A DNA stretch of 7,082 nucleotides from Gammaproteobacteria bacterium (GCA_012513235.1 JAAZCO010000006.1:1-7082), one strand, 5' to 3'; positions 1 to 6,904 are shown, counted from the first letter of the stretch. The notes: generated from the letters alone by a model not told the origin. Numbers and translations are program-made.

Positions 1-837
1 ATTTATCTAGTCACCTTTGTGGTGGGTGGGTTCTGGGAAGTGTTGTTTGCCTCGATTCGTGGCCATGAGATCAACGAAGGTTTCTTCGTAACCTCCATTT
101 TGTTTGCCTTGATTCTGCCGCCGAGCATTCCTTTATGGCAAGTCGCCATGGGTATCAGCTTTGGTATCGTGATTGGTAAAGAAGTGTTTGGTGGTACCGG
201 TAAAAACTTCCTTAACCCAGCGCTTGCCGGCCGTGCGTTTCTATTCTTCGCTTATCCTGCACAATTGTCGGGTGACGCGGTATGGACTGCCGTGGACGGT
301 TTCGCTGGTGCAACTGCGTTAAGCCTTGGTGCTGAAGGTGGTATGCAGCAAGTGATGAGTGCAGGTATCAGCTGGATGGATGCCTTTATTGGTCAGGTTC
401 ACGGTTCTGTGGGCGAGACCAGTACGCTAGCGATCTTTATCGGTGGTGCTGTGCTGCTGATTATGCGTATTGCTGCATGGCGCATTGTTGCTGGTGTGAT
501 GATCGGTATGGTGGCGTTGAGTTCACTGTTTAATATGCTCGGCTCTGACACCAACCCATTATTTGCTATGCCGTGGTACTGGCATATGGTCGTCGGTGGT
601 TTTGCGTTCGGGATGATTTTTATGGCCACTGACCCTGTGTCGGCGTCCATGACTAATACCGGTAAGTGGGTCTTTGGTGCTGTGATTGGTGTGATGGTGG
701 TGTTGATCCGTGTGGTGAACCCAGCATTCCCAGAAGGCATGATGTTGGCGATTTTGTTTGCTAACTTGTGCGCGCCATTGATTGACCACTTTGTTGTTCA
801 GGCCAACATTAAGCGGAGGCTGGCACGTAATGTCTAG
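1..837 (+). CDS. nqrB: Na+-translocating NADH:quinone oxidoreductase subunit B (5' partial)
   Basis: This is the large membrane subunit of the Na+-pumping NADH dehydrogenase. It carries a covalently bound FMN and, from family knowledge, takes part in quinone reduction and Na+ translocation. The frame is open from base 1, so the GTG at 19 is not the start; 278 residues are visible, and about the first 125 of a usual ~400 lie upstream. Family landmarks include GGFWEVLFA near the beginning, the stretch KEVFGGTGKNFLNPALAGRA, and a C-terminal block with ATDPVSAS, NPAFPEGMMLAIL and PLIDH. Several long hydrophobic segments fit a polytopic membrane protein. The flavinylation motif is DGFAGAT, and its Thr codon at 313-315 is the predicted FMN attachment site. 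Ala sits where many homologues have Ser or Thr. The 3' end overlaps nqrC by 8 bases. Identification is secure from sequence and neighbours. Confidence 0.97.
   Translation: MYLVTFVVGGFWEVLFASIRGHEINEGFFVTSILFALILPPSIPLWQVAMGISFGIVIGKEVFGGTGKNFLNPALAGRAFLFFAYPAQLSGDAVWTAVDGFAGATALSLGAEGGMQQVMSAGISWMDAFIGQVHGSVGETSTLAIFIGGAVLLIMRIAAWRIVAGVMIGMVALSSLFNMLGSDTNPLFAMPWYWHMVVGGFAFGMIFMATDPVSASMTNTGKWVFGAVIGVMVVLIRVVNPAFPEGMMLAILFANLCAPLIDHFVVQANIKRRLARNV
815..819 (+). promoter_or_regulatory. Ribosome binding site of nqrC, deciding its start
   Basis: GGAGG lies 10 bases before the ATG at 830 and inside the end of nqrB. It supports starting NqrC at 830 rather than at the in-frame ATG at 782, which would add 16 residues before the expected N-terminal membrane anchor. 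The nqrB/nqrC overlap also suggests translational coupling. Confidence 0.75.
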
Positions 838-1618
838 TCAAAGAGAATCAACCGCCCGTACCCTAACTGTTGCTTTGTTAGTGTGCTTGGTGTGTTCAAT
901 TTTTGTTGCAGGGGCTGCGGTTGCTCTGCGTCCTACACAAACTGAAAACCGTTTACTGGATAAGCAGCGCAGTATTTTAGCGATTGCTCAACTTGGCGAT
1001 GCCAGTATGACCGGTGCGCAAGTTAAACAAATGTTTGATACGCGTATTCAGGCGCGTGTTGTGGATCTAGAAACAGGTAAGTTTTCTGATGCACAAGACC
1101 CGCTGACCTTTGATCCTTTGCAGTCATCTAAAGACCCTGCGCTATCTAAAGCGTTAACAGGCTCTGAGGATATTGCGTCGATCAAGCGTCGTGAGCGTTA
1201 CAGTACCGTGTATGTGGTTGAGAGTGACGGTCAGCTGGATACCTTGATTGTTCCAGTGCGTGGTTACGGTTTGTGGTCAACCTTGCACGGCTTTATTGCT
1301 GTTAAAGGTGACTTAAACACTGTTGCGGGCTTTGGCTTTTATGAGCACGGTGAAACGCCAGGTCTGGGTGGTGAAATTGACAATCCAAACTGGCGCAAGC
1401 TGTGGCTGGATAAAAAGCTGTTTGACAGCAATGACAAAGTCGCAATCCGTGTCATCAAAGGTAACGTTGATCAGAGCAGTGCAACAGCTGATAACCAAAT
1501 TGATGGTTTAGCGGGTGCAACCTTGACCAGTAATGGTGTGACGCACTTAGTGCAGTTCTGGCTGGGTGAAAACGGCTTTGGTCGCTTTATTGAGCATTTA
1601 CGTGCAGGGGAGGCGTAA
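830..1618 (+). CDS. nqrC: Na+-translocating NADH:quinone oxidoreductase subunit C
   Basis: NqrC is a membrane-anchored subunit whose large periplasmic domain carries a covalent FMN that relays electrons between the NqrD/NqrE iron centre and NqrB. From the ATG at 830 it is 262 residues, close to the family's usual length. Residues about 9-29 form a single hydrophobic anchor (ARTLTVALLVCLVCSIFVAG), followed by a soluble FMN-binding domain. The region GYGLWSTLHGFIAVKGDL and the motif HGETPGLGGEI are typical of NqrC/RnfG proteins. The flavinylation motif reads DGLAGATLTS at 225-234, so Thr231 (codon 1520-1522) is the predicted FMN-phosphoester site, probably modified by the ApbE encoded downstream. 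Residue 228 is Ala, where Ser is found in the Vibrio protein. The gene overlaps nqrB by 8 bases and ends two bases before nqrD. Confidence 0.97.
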   Translation: MSSQRESTARTLTVALLVCLVCSIFVAGAAVALRPTQTENRLLDKQRSILAIAQLGDASMTGAQVKQMFDTRIQARVVDLETGKFSDAQDPLTFDPLQSSKDPALSKALTGSEDIASIKRRERYSTVYVVESDGQLDTLIVPVRGYGLWSTLHGFIAVKGDLNTVAGFGFYEHGETPGLGGEIDNPNWRKLWLDKKLFDSNDKVAIRVIKGNVDQSSATADNQIDGLAGATLTSNGVTHLVQFWLGENGFGRFIEHLRAGEA

Positions 1619-1620
1619 AG

Positions 1621-2289
1621 ATGTCACAGCCAACAATTAAACAGGTTCTGTTAGATCCTATTTTTAATAACAACCCCATTGGCCTGCAGATCCTAGGTAT
1701 CTGTTCAGCTCTTGCGGTGACCTCCAACCTGAAAACAGCCCTCGTGATGTCGATTGCCTTAACTTTGGTTACCGCATTCTCGAATATGTTTATCTCGATG
1801 ATCCGCAAACAGATCCCCAGCTCCATTCGTATGATTGTGCAGATGGTGATTATTGCGTCATTGGTAATCGTGGTTGACCAAGTACTCAAAGCTTATGCCT
1901 ACACTTTGTCTAAGCAACTGTCGGTGTTCGTCGGTTTGATTATTACCAACTGTATTGTGATGGGGCGTGCGGAAGCATTTGCTATGTCCAATCCTCCGGT
2001 GATTTCATTCTTTGATGGTATCGGTAACGGCTTGGGCTACAGCGCCATGCTGATTGTTTTAGGTATCGTGCGCGAGTTGTTTGGTGCCGGTAAGTTAATG
2101 GGTTACACCATTTTACCTGTGGTCAACGATGGCGGCTGGTACTTGCCCAACGGTATGTTGCTGCTACCACCGTCGGCATTCTTCTTAATTGGTTTGATTA
2201 TCTGGGGATTGCGTATGTGGAAAAAAGGTCAAGTTGAAGAAGCTGACTTCCGCATTGCTGCGCACTCTCAAGAGAAGGAGGCGTACTGA
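1621..2289 (+). CDS. nqrD: Na+-translocating NADH:quinone oxidoreductase subunit D
   Basis: NqrD is a small polytopic subunit that, together with its homologue NqrE, forms the membrane core holding an iron centre through which electrons cross the membrane. The protein is 222 residues and mostly hydrophobic, consistent with about six transmembrane helices. Cys28 in LGICSALAVT and Cys111 in TNCIVMGRAEAFA match the iron-ligating cysteines known in the Vibrio subunit (around 29 and 112). The C-terminal hydrophobic helix and the charged tail from about residue 200 are also typical. GGGGAGG at 1607-1613 precedes the ATG by 7 bases, and only two bases separate it from the nqrC stop. The TGA overlaps the nqrE ATG by one base. 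RnfE is a homologue, but the gene context makes this NqrD. Confidence 0.97.
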   Translation: MSQPTIKQVLLDPIFNNNPIGLQILGICSALAVTSNLKTALVMSIALTLVTAFSNMFISMIRKQIPSSIRMIVQMVIIASLVIVVDQVLKAYAYTLSKQLSVFVGLIITNCIVMGRAEAFAMSNPPVISFFDGIGNGLGYSAMLIVLGIVRELFGAGKLMGYTILPVVNDGGWYLPNGMLLLPPSAFFLIGLIIWGLRMWKKGQVEEADFRIAAHSQEKEAY

Positions 2290-2897
2290 TGGAACATTAC
2301 ATCAGTTTATTTGTTAAAGCCGTTTTCGTTGAGAACATGGCGTTAGCGTTCTTCTTAGGTATGTGTACTTTTATTGCGATTTCCAAAAAAGTGGAAACTG
2401 CAATTGGTCTAGGTATTGCGGTTGTGGTGGTGCAGGTGATTACTGTGCCAGCCAACAACTTGATCTACACCTACTTACTGAAAGACGGCGCATTAGCTTG
2501 GGCGGGTATGCCTGAAGTTGACTTAAGCTTCTTAGGTTTGCTCAGCTATATCGGTGTTATTGCCGCTATTGTACAAATCTTGGAAATGCTTCTGGATAAG
2601 TATGTGCCTTCGCTGTACAACGCGTTGGGCGTGTTCTTGCCGTTGATCACCGTAAACTGCGCCATCATGGGTGGTACCTTGTTTATGGTTGAGCGTGATT
2701 ATAACTTTGCAGAAAGTACCGTGTATGGCTTGGGTTCAGGTTTCTCTTGGGCATTAGCCATTGCGTTGCTAGCGGGTATTCGCGAGAAGTTAAAATACAG
2801 TGATGTGCCAGTCGGTTTGCAAGGCTTAGGCATTACTTTTATCACGATTGGCTTAATGTCTTTGGGCTTTATGTCATTCTCTGGCGTACAACTGTAA
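2289..2897 (+). CDS. nqrE: Na+-translocating NADH:quinone oxidoreductase subunit E
   Basis: NqrE is the pseudo-symmetric partner of NqrD in the membrane part of the pump, and is related to RnfA. It has 202 residues, with about six predicted membrane helices. Cys26 in GMCTFIAISK and Cys124 in TVNCAIMGG correspond to the two NqrE cysteines that, with the two in NqrD, hold the intramembrane iron centre. The stretches MLLDKYVPSLYNALGVFLPL and GIREKLKYSDVPVGLQGLGI are characteristic of the family. The start codon shares one base with the nqrD stop (TGATG), and AAGGAGG at 2275-2281 lies 7 bases before it, a strong signal for coupled translation. Complete and ordinary in length. Confidence 0.97.
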   Translation: MEHYISLFVKAVFVENMALAFFLGMCTFIAISKKVETAIGLGIAVVVVQVITVPANNLIYTYLLKDGALAWAGMPEVDLSFLGLLSYIGVIAAIVQILEMLLDKYVPSLYNALGVFLPLITVNCAIMGGTLFMVERDYNFAESTVYGLGSGFSWALAIALLAGIREKLKYSDVPVGLQGLGITFITIGLMSLGFMSFSGVQL

Positions 2898-2910
2898 GGA
2901 GTAGCGAGTT

Positions 2911-4134
2911 ATGAATTTCGAGATTTTTCTCGCTATTGGTATGTTTACCGCGATCGTACTCGCGCTGGTAGTGATGATTCTTGTCGCTCGTGCGCGTTTA
3001 GTATCGGACGGTGATGTGACCATTAATATCAACGGTGAGCGCAGTATTACTGTGCCTGCTGGTGGCAAATTGCTGCAAACACTTGCCAGCAACAACATCT
3101 TTCTATCGTCCGCATGCGGTGGTGGTGGTACTTGTGCGCAGTGTAGCTGTGTGATTAGCAGTGGTGGTGGTGAAATGCTGCCAACTGAAGAATCACACTT
3201 TACCAAGCGTGAAGGTAAAGAAGGCTGGCGTTTGTCGTGTCAGGTTGCGGTTAAACAGGACATGGACATTCAAATCCCCGAAGAAATCTTTGGGGTGAAG
3301 AAGTGGGAATGTACAGTTGAATCCAACCCGAACGTGGCCACCTTTATTAAAGAGCTGACGTTACGTATTCCGGATGGCGAAGATGTGAATTTCCGCGCCG
3401 GTGGTTATGTGCAGTTAGAGTGCCCGCCACACGTGGTGCAGTATAAGGATTTTGATATTCAGCCTGAGTTCCATGCGGACTGGGATAAGTTTGATATTTG
3501 GCGTTACAGTTCCACCGTAACTGAGCCAACTATTCGTGCTTACTCCATGGCTAACTACCCTGATGAAAAGGGTATTGTGAAGTTCAATATTCGTATTGCG
3601 ACACCACCTCCGGGGCGTGATGATTTACCAGCGGGTATTATGTCGTCATGGGTGTTCAGCCTGAAAGAAGGTGACAAAGTTACTGTATACGGTCCATTTG
3701 GTGACTTCTTCGCTAAAGATACCGATGCGGAAATGGTGTTTGTCGGTGGTGGTGCTGGTATGGCGCCGATGCGCTCGCACATCTTTGACCAGCTTAAGCG
3801 CTTGCACAGTACGCGTAAAATCAGCTTCTGGTATGGCGCACGTTCTTTGCGTGAAGCTTTTTATGTGGATGAGTACGATAAACTGCAAGCTGAAAACCCC
3901 AACTTCACTTGGCACTTGGCGCTATCTGATCCATTGCCAGAAGACAATTGGACCGGACCTACGGGCTTTATTCATAACGTTCTCTATGAGAACTACTTGA
4001 AAGATCACCCAGCGCCTGAAGATTGCGAGTTCTACATGTGTGGTCCACCTATGATGAACAATGCAGTGGTGAACTTGCTGGAGAATATGGGTGTTGAGCC
4101 TGAAAATATCTTACTTGATGACTTTGGGGGCTAA
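2911..4134 (+). CDS. nqrF: Na+-translocating NADH:quinone oxidoreductase subunit F (NADH-oxidising)
   Basis: NqrF is the electron entry subunit: it oxidises NADH through FAD and passes electrons to a 2Fe-2S cluster. The 407 residues begin with a membrane anchor at about 3-26. A ferredoxin-like domain follows, with cluster ligands Cys69, Cys75, Cys78 and Cys110 (pattern C-x5-C-x2-C plus a distant Cys); Cys80 is an additional neighbouring cysteine. The C-terminal half is a ferredoxin-NADP+ reductase-type module, with the FAD motif RAYSMANYP from residue 209, the nucleotide-binding loop VGGGAGMAPMRS around 278-289, and CGPPMM at 377-382. It ends in LLDDFGG, with an aromatic residue near the C terminus as in the family. 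TAAGGAG at 2895-2901 combines the nqrE stop with a ribosome site 9 bases before the ATG. The apbE start follows after one base. Confidence 0.98.
   Translation: MNFEIFLAIGMFTAIVLALVVMILVARARLVSDGDVTININGERSITVPAGGKLLQTLASNNIFLSSACGGGGTCAQCSCVISSGGGEMLPTEESHFTKREGKEGWRLSCQVAVKQDMDIQIPEEIFGVKKWECTVESNPNVATFIKELTLRIPDGEDVNFRAGGYVQLECPPHVVQYKDFDIQPEFHADWDKFDIWRYSSTVTEPTIRAYSMANYPDEKGIVKFNIRIATPPPGRDDLPAGIMSSWVFSLKEGDKVTVYGPFGDFFAKDTDAEMVFVGGGAGMAPMRSHIFDQLKRLHSTRKISFWYGARSLREAFYVDEYDKLQAENPNFTWHLALSDPLPEDNWTGPTGFIHNVLYENYLKDHPAPEDCEFYMCGPPMMNNAVVNLLENMGVEPENILLDDFGG
4126..4130 (+). promoter_or_regulatory. Weak G-rich ribosome site before apbE
   Basis: The only purine-rich element near the apbE ATG (4136) is GGGGG, encoding the last glycines of NqrF, 5 bases upstream. 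It is much weaker than the AAGGAGG elements of nqrE and nqrM. Initiation probably relies on ribosomes finishing nqrF at 4134 and restarting one base later. This is inference from spacing. Confidence 0.4.
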
Positions 4135-4135
4135 T

Positions 4136-5167
4136 ATGCTACGCAACCTGTTGCAGGGAGCGTGTTTAGTTTCGATGTTAGCTGTAACGCTCAGCGCCTG
4201 CGATAGCAAGGCTGAGCGTGTTGAAGTGCTGTCCGGTCCAACCATGGGCAGCACTTACACCATCAAGTATGTGCATAATACTTCGACGCCTGCAGCTGAT
4301 GCTGTGGGCGTTGCAGTACAAAACATTTTAGATGAGGTTGACCGTCAAATGTCGACCTATCGCTTAGACTCTGATATTGCTCGCTTTAATCAATCTCCTG
4401 CCAACACCTGCATGAAAATGCCTCAACCTGTGCTGGATCTTGTGCACTACGGTCATGAGTTATCACGCTCAAGTGATGGCGCATTTGACCTGACTCTCGG
4501 ACCATTATTAGATCTTTGGGGATTTGGCCCACAAGCACGCGGTAAGCAGGTGCCCAGCGCGGCGCAGATTGCCCAAGCTAAAGAGCGGGTGGGTTATCAG
4601 CATGTGCGTGTCGTGGATGATCAACTGTGCAAAGATGCGGATGTCAAAGTTGAATTCAATAGCATTGCTGCCGGTTATACTGTTGATCGTATGAGTCAGC
4701 GATTTGCTGAGCTTAATATTGATAGCTATATGATTGAGATCACCGGTGAGTTAAAGGCCCAAGGGCGCAAGCCTGATGGTTCGCCTTGGCGGATTGCTTT
4801 GGAGCAACCTTTAGCAGATGGCCAGCAAGTGATTCAACGTATTTTAGAGATTGATGGCTACGGTATTAATACCTCAGGTGATTACCGTAATTACTTTGAA
4901 GAAGAGGGTGTGCGATTTTCGCATACACTTGATCCACAAGTCGGTGCGCCAATCAGTCATCGCTTAGCTTCGGTCACTGTGATTGATCGTTCTACCTTAC
5001 GTGCCGATGGTTTAGGTACACTGTTGTTAGTCCTTGGGCCTGAGCGTGGTTTGACTTTTGCAGAAGAGCAGGGCATAGCTGCTTTTTTTGTTACGCGTCA
5101 GGGCGATGGTTTTGCTACACAAGTCAGCTCAGAGTTCTCCAAACTCTTTCCTGAAGGAGGTCACTGA
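4136..5167 (+). CDS. apbE: FAD:protein FMN transferase, Na+-NQR flavinylation lipoprotein
   Basis: ApbE uses FAD to attach FMN to threonines of target proteins in the periplasm; here the obvious targets are NqrB and NqrC. From the ATG at 4136 the protein is 343 residues. It starts with a lipoprotein signal whose lipobox LSAC places the lipidated cysteine at residue 22, which is why this start is preferred over the in-frame ATG at 4091 inside nqrF. Family blocks follow in order: GPTMGSTYTIKY, DRQMSTYRLDSDIARFN, GAFDLTLGPLLDLWGFGP, the EFNSIAAGYTVD block, EITGELKAQG, NTSGDYRNYF, SHTLDP with His263, and ADGLGT with Asp291 and Thr295, probable metal ligands by family comparison. EFNSIAAGYTVD has Glu where many homologues have Asp, and ADGLGT replaces the more usual ADALAT. 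It ends by sharing one base with nqrM. Confidence 0.95.
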   Translation: MLRNLLQGACLVSMLAVTLSACDSKAERVEVLSGPTMGSTYTIKYVHNTSTPAADAVGVAVQNILDEVDRQMSTYRLDSDIARFNQSPANTCMKMPQPVLDLVHYGHELSRSSDGAFDLTLGPLLDLWGFGPQARGKQVPSAAQIAQAKERVGYQHVRVVDDQLCKDADVKVEFNSIAAGYTVDRMSQRFAELNIDSYMIEITGELKAQGRKPDGSPWRIALEQPLADGQQVIQRILEIDGYGINTSGDYRNYFEEEGVRFSHTLDPQVGAPISHRLASVTVIDRSTLRADGLGTLLLVLGPERGLTFAEEQGIAAFFVTRQGDGFATQVSSEFSKLFPEGGH

Positions 5168-5412
5168 TGGGCGGTTTTACACTGTTTTTAATAGTATTTG
5201 CGGTGATGGCGTTGGTGGTGCTCGGCATGTCGGCAGGTGTGTTAGCCGGACGTGCTCCGATTGCCGGCTCATGTGGCGGTATTGCTAACTTGGGTATTGA
5301 AAAACAATGCTCAATTTGTGGCGGAGTGCGTGAAAAGTGTGATGAGGTCAATGCAGGGCAAAATGCGATAGCTGATAATGCTGTGCAAGCCTATGACGCG
5401 ACCAAGCGCTAG
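5167..5412 (+). CDS. nqrM: Na+-NQR maturation protein NqrM (DUF539)
   Basis: NqrM is a small membrane protein needed for assembly of functional Na+-NQR, thought to deliver or insert iron into the cysteine-ligated NqrD/NqrE centre. It has 81 residues. An N-terminal hydrophobic helix spans about 4-28. It is followed by a cysteine-rich segment with Cys36 (GSCGGI), Cys48 and Cys51 (QCSICGG) and Cys58 (EKCDE), the pattern expected of the family, then a polar tail. The ATG shares one base with the apbE stop, and AAGGAGGT at 5154-5161 lies 5 bases upstream, one of the best ribosome sites in the window. It closes the nqr operon; a short terminator-like hairpin follows 21 bases after its stop. Confidence 0.94.
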   Translation: MGGFTLFLIVFAVMALVVLGMSAGVLAGRAPIAGSCGGIANLGIEKQCSICGGVREKCDEVNAGQNAIADNAVQAYDATKR

Positions 5413-5433
5413 TTGCACAATGCGAGTTATACA

Positions 5434-5455
5434 GGCTCAATAAGCCAATTTTTTT
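5434..5455 (+). terminator. Possible weak intrinsic terminator after nqrM
   Basis: GGCT (5434-5437) pairs with AGCC (5443-5446) around the loop CAATA, followed by AA and then seven Ts (5449-5455). The stem is only 4 bp, so termination may be partial and some transcripts may read into sthA. No other hairpin with a T run is visible between nqrM and sthA. Confidence 0.5.
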
Positions 5456-5502
5456 GTAAATATGCTGCAGCGGTGAGTTGGTTGCCTGCTGGGCATATTG
5501 TT

Positions 5503-5507
5503 AGGAG
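5503..5507 (+). promoter_or_regulatory. Ribosome binding site of sthA, deciding its start
   Basis: AGGAG lies 5 bases before the ATG at 5513. This favours the start giving MAVYNYDVVVLG, as in Pseudomonas SthA, over the in-frame TTG at 5498, which lies before the ribosome site and would have none of its own. I found no convincing -35/-10 pair in the 100-base gap, so an sthA promoter cannot be placed by eye. Confidence 0.8.
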
Positions 5508-5512
5508 TCCAA

Positions 5513-6904
5513 ATGGCAGTTTACAACTATGATGTAGTAGTTCTGGGGTCAGGTCCTGCAGGTGAAGGTGCGGCAATGAATGCTGCCAAAGCAGGACGCA
5601 AGGTTGCAGTTGTAGAAAGCCGCGGCGTACTCGGTGGTAACAGTACACACCTGGGTACCATCCCCTCAAAAGCTTTGCGTCATTCTGTTCGCCAAATCTT
5701 ACGTTTTAACACCAGCGCTATGTTCCGCCAAATTGGTGAGCCGCGCTGGTTCTCATTTCCTGACGTATTAAAGAACGCTGGAAGCGTGATTGAGCGTCAG
5801 GTTGCGTCACGCACTGGTTACTATGCACGTAACCGCATTGATGTGTATTTTGGTACTGCCAGCTTTGCTGATGAGCATAGTGTCGATGTGGTAGGTCCAA
5901 GCCGTGTTGAAAAGCTGGTGGCCAATGAAATCATCATTGCTACAGGTTCACGTCCATACCGTCCTGCTGACGTTGACTTTAATCACCCGCGTATTTATGA
6001 CAGCGATACGATTTTAAGCTTGAGTCATACGCCACGTCGTTTGATCATTTATGGCGCAGGAGTGATTGGCTGCGAATATGCTTCGATCTTTAGTGGTTTA
6101 GGTGTATTGGTTGATTTGATTGATAACCGTGATCAGTTACTGAGCTTCTTGGATGATGAAATCTCGGATGCATTGAGCTATCACTTGCGCAACAATAACG
6201 TTCTGATTCGCCATAACGAAGAATATGAGCGTATTGAAGGCGTTGATAAAGGTGTGATTTTACACCTTAAGTCCGGTAAGAAAATTAAGGCAGATGGTTT
6301 CCTCTGGTGTAACGGTCGTACCGGTAACACTGACCAATTGAGCCTAGAGAATGTTGGCTTAACAGCTAATGGTCGTGGTCAGATTGCTGTTGATGAATAT
6401 TACCGTACTGCAGTCCCTAATATTTATGCCGCAGGTGATGTGATTGGTTGGCCGAGTCTGGCCAGTGCAGCCTATGACCAAGGTCGTTCGGCGGCAGGTA
6501 ATATCATCGATGAGAATAACTGGCACTTTGTGGATGACGTACCAACAGGTATTTACACCATTCCAGAGATTAGCTCGATTGGTAAAACTGAGCGTGAACT
6601 GACTGAAGCTAAAGTACCGTACGAAGTGGGTAAAGCCTTCTTCAAAAGTATGGCTCGTGCGCAGATTTCCAATGAGCCAGTCGGCATGTTGAAAATTCTA
6701 TTCCATCGTGAAACCTTGGCTATTTTGGGTGTGCATTGCTTTGGCTACCAAGCTTCAGAAATTGTGCACATTGGTCAGGCAATTATGAATCAGCCGGGCG
6801 AAGCCAATACGTTGAAGTATTTTATTAATACTACATTCAACTATCCAACCATGGCTGAAGCTTACCGCGTGGCAGCTTATGATGGTCTGAACCGACTTTT
6901 TTAA
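5513..6904 (+). CDS. sthA: Soluble pyridine nucleotide transhydrogenase (Si-specific)
   Basis: SthA is a cytosolic FAD enzyme that exchanges hydride between NADPH and NAD+. It belongs to the dihydrolipoamide dehydrogenase/glutathione reductase family but has lost the redox disulphide. The 463 residues are full length. Visible are the FAD-binding GSGPAGEG with Gly12, Gly14 and Gly17, Glu35 at the end of the second strand, a second dinucleotide loop GAGVIG at 181-186, and GDVIGW with Asp309. Where disulphide enzymes have C-x4-C, this protein has Ser44 and Thr49 in GGNSTHLGTIPSK. The C-terminal HPT-type motif reads NYPTMAE, with Asn443 in place of the catalytic His and Glu449 kept, as in other SthA proteins. 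These losses and the close resemblance to Pseudomonas SthA exclude lipoamide dehydrogenase. Other SthA proteins that I recall keep a Cys at residue 44. Confidence 0.97.
   Translation: MAVYNYDVVVLGSGPAGEGAAMNAAKAGRKVAVVESRGVLGGNSTHLGTIPSKALRHSVRQILRFNTSAMFRQIGEPRWFSFPDVLKNAGSVIERQVASRTGYYARNRIDVYFGTASFADEHSVDVVGPSRVEKLVANEIIIATGSRPYRPADVDFNHPRIYDSDTILSLSHTPRRLIIYGAGVIGCEYASIFSGLGVLVDLIDNRDQLLSFLDDEISDALSYHLRNNNVLIRHNEEYERIEGVDKGVILHLKSGKKIKADGFLWCNGRTGNTDQLSLENVGLTANGRGQIAVDEYYRTAVPNIYAAGDVIGWPSLASAAYDQGRSAAGNIIDENNWHFVDDVPTGIYTIPEISSIGKTERELTEAKVPYEVGKAFFKSMARAQISNEPVGMLKILFHRETLAILGVHCFGYQASEIVHIGQAIMNQPGEANTLKYFINTTFNYPTMAEAYRVAAYDGLNRLF

Noticed and set aside
19..21. GTG as the start of nqrB
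   Set aside because: The frame is open to base 1 and the residues before it (IYLVTF) continue the NqrB sequence; the gene is cut by the window edge.
399..789. Two - strand open frames opposite nqrB
   Set aside because: They lie fully inside a conserved NqrB region, have low-complexity compositions rich in Thr, Ile, Pro or His, and lack a ribosome site or recognisable domain.
1313..1511. Short open frames on both strands within nqrC
   Set aside because: They are shadows of the conserved FMN-domain coding sequence with no family resemblance.
830..2897. An Rnf complex instead of Na+-NQR
   Set aside because: The NqrF ferredoxin-reductase fusion, NqrM and gene order are specific to Nqr; no rnfB or rnfC-like gene is present.
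3118..3132. GGT trinucleotide run in nqrF
   Set aside because: It encodes the conserved glycines of the 2Fe-2S loop and is not a repeat element.
2874..3206. 110-residue - strand open frame over the nqrE/nqrF junction
   Set aside because: It is antisense to the ferredoxin domain of NqrF; its proline and threonine runs come from reversed Gly codons.
3347..4000. Several overlapping open frames opposite or out of frame with nqrF
   Set aside because: The NqrF FAD/NADH domain fully explains the region; none of the alternatives has recognisable motifs.
4091..4135. Upstream in-frame ATG for apbE at 4091
   Set aside because: It would put 15 residues before the lipoprotein signal and lies deep in nqrF; the ATG at 4136 gives a proper lipobox at residue 22.
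5498..5512. TTG at 5498 as the sthA start
   Set aside because: The AGGAG lies downstream of it and is well placed for the ATG at 5513, which gives the N terminus typical of Pseudomonas SthA.
5427..5669. 80-residue - strand open frame across the nqrM/sthA gap
   Set aside because: More than half of it is antisense to the FAD-binding end of sthA, and no ribosome site or family pattern is visible.
5513..6904. Dihydrolipoamide dehydrogenase as the identity of this flavoprotein
   Set aside because: The redox disulphide cysteines are absent (Ser44, Thr49) and the catalytic His is Asn443, as in soluble transhydrogenase.
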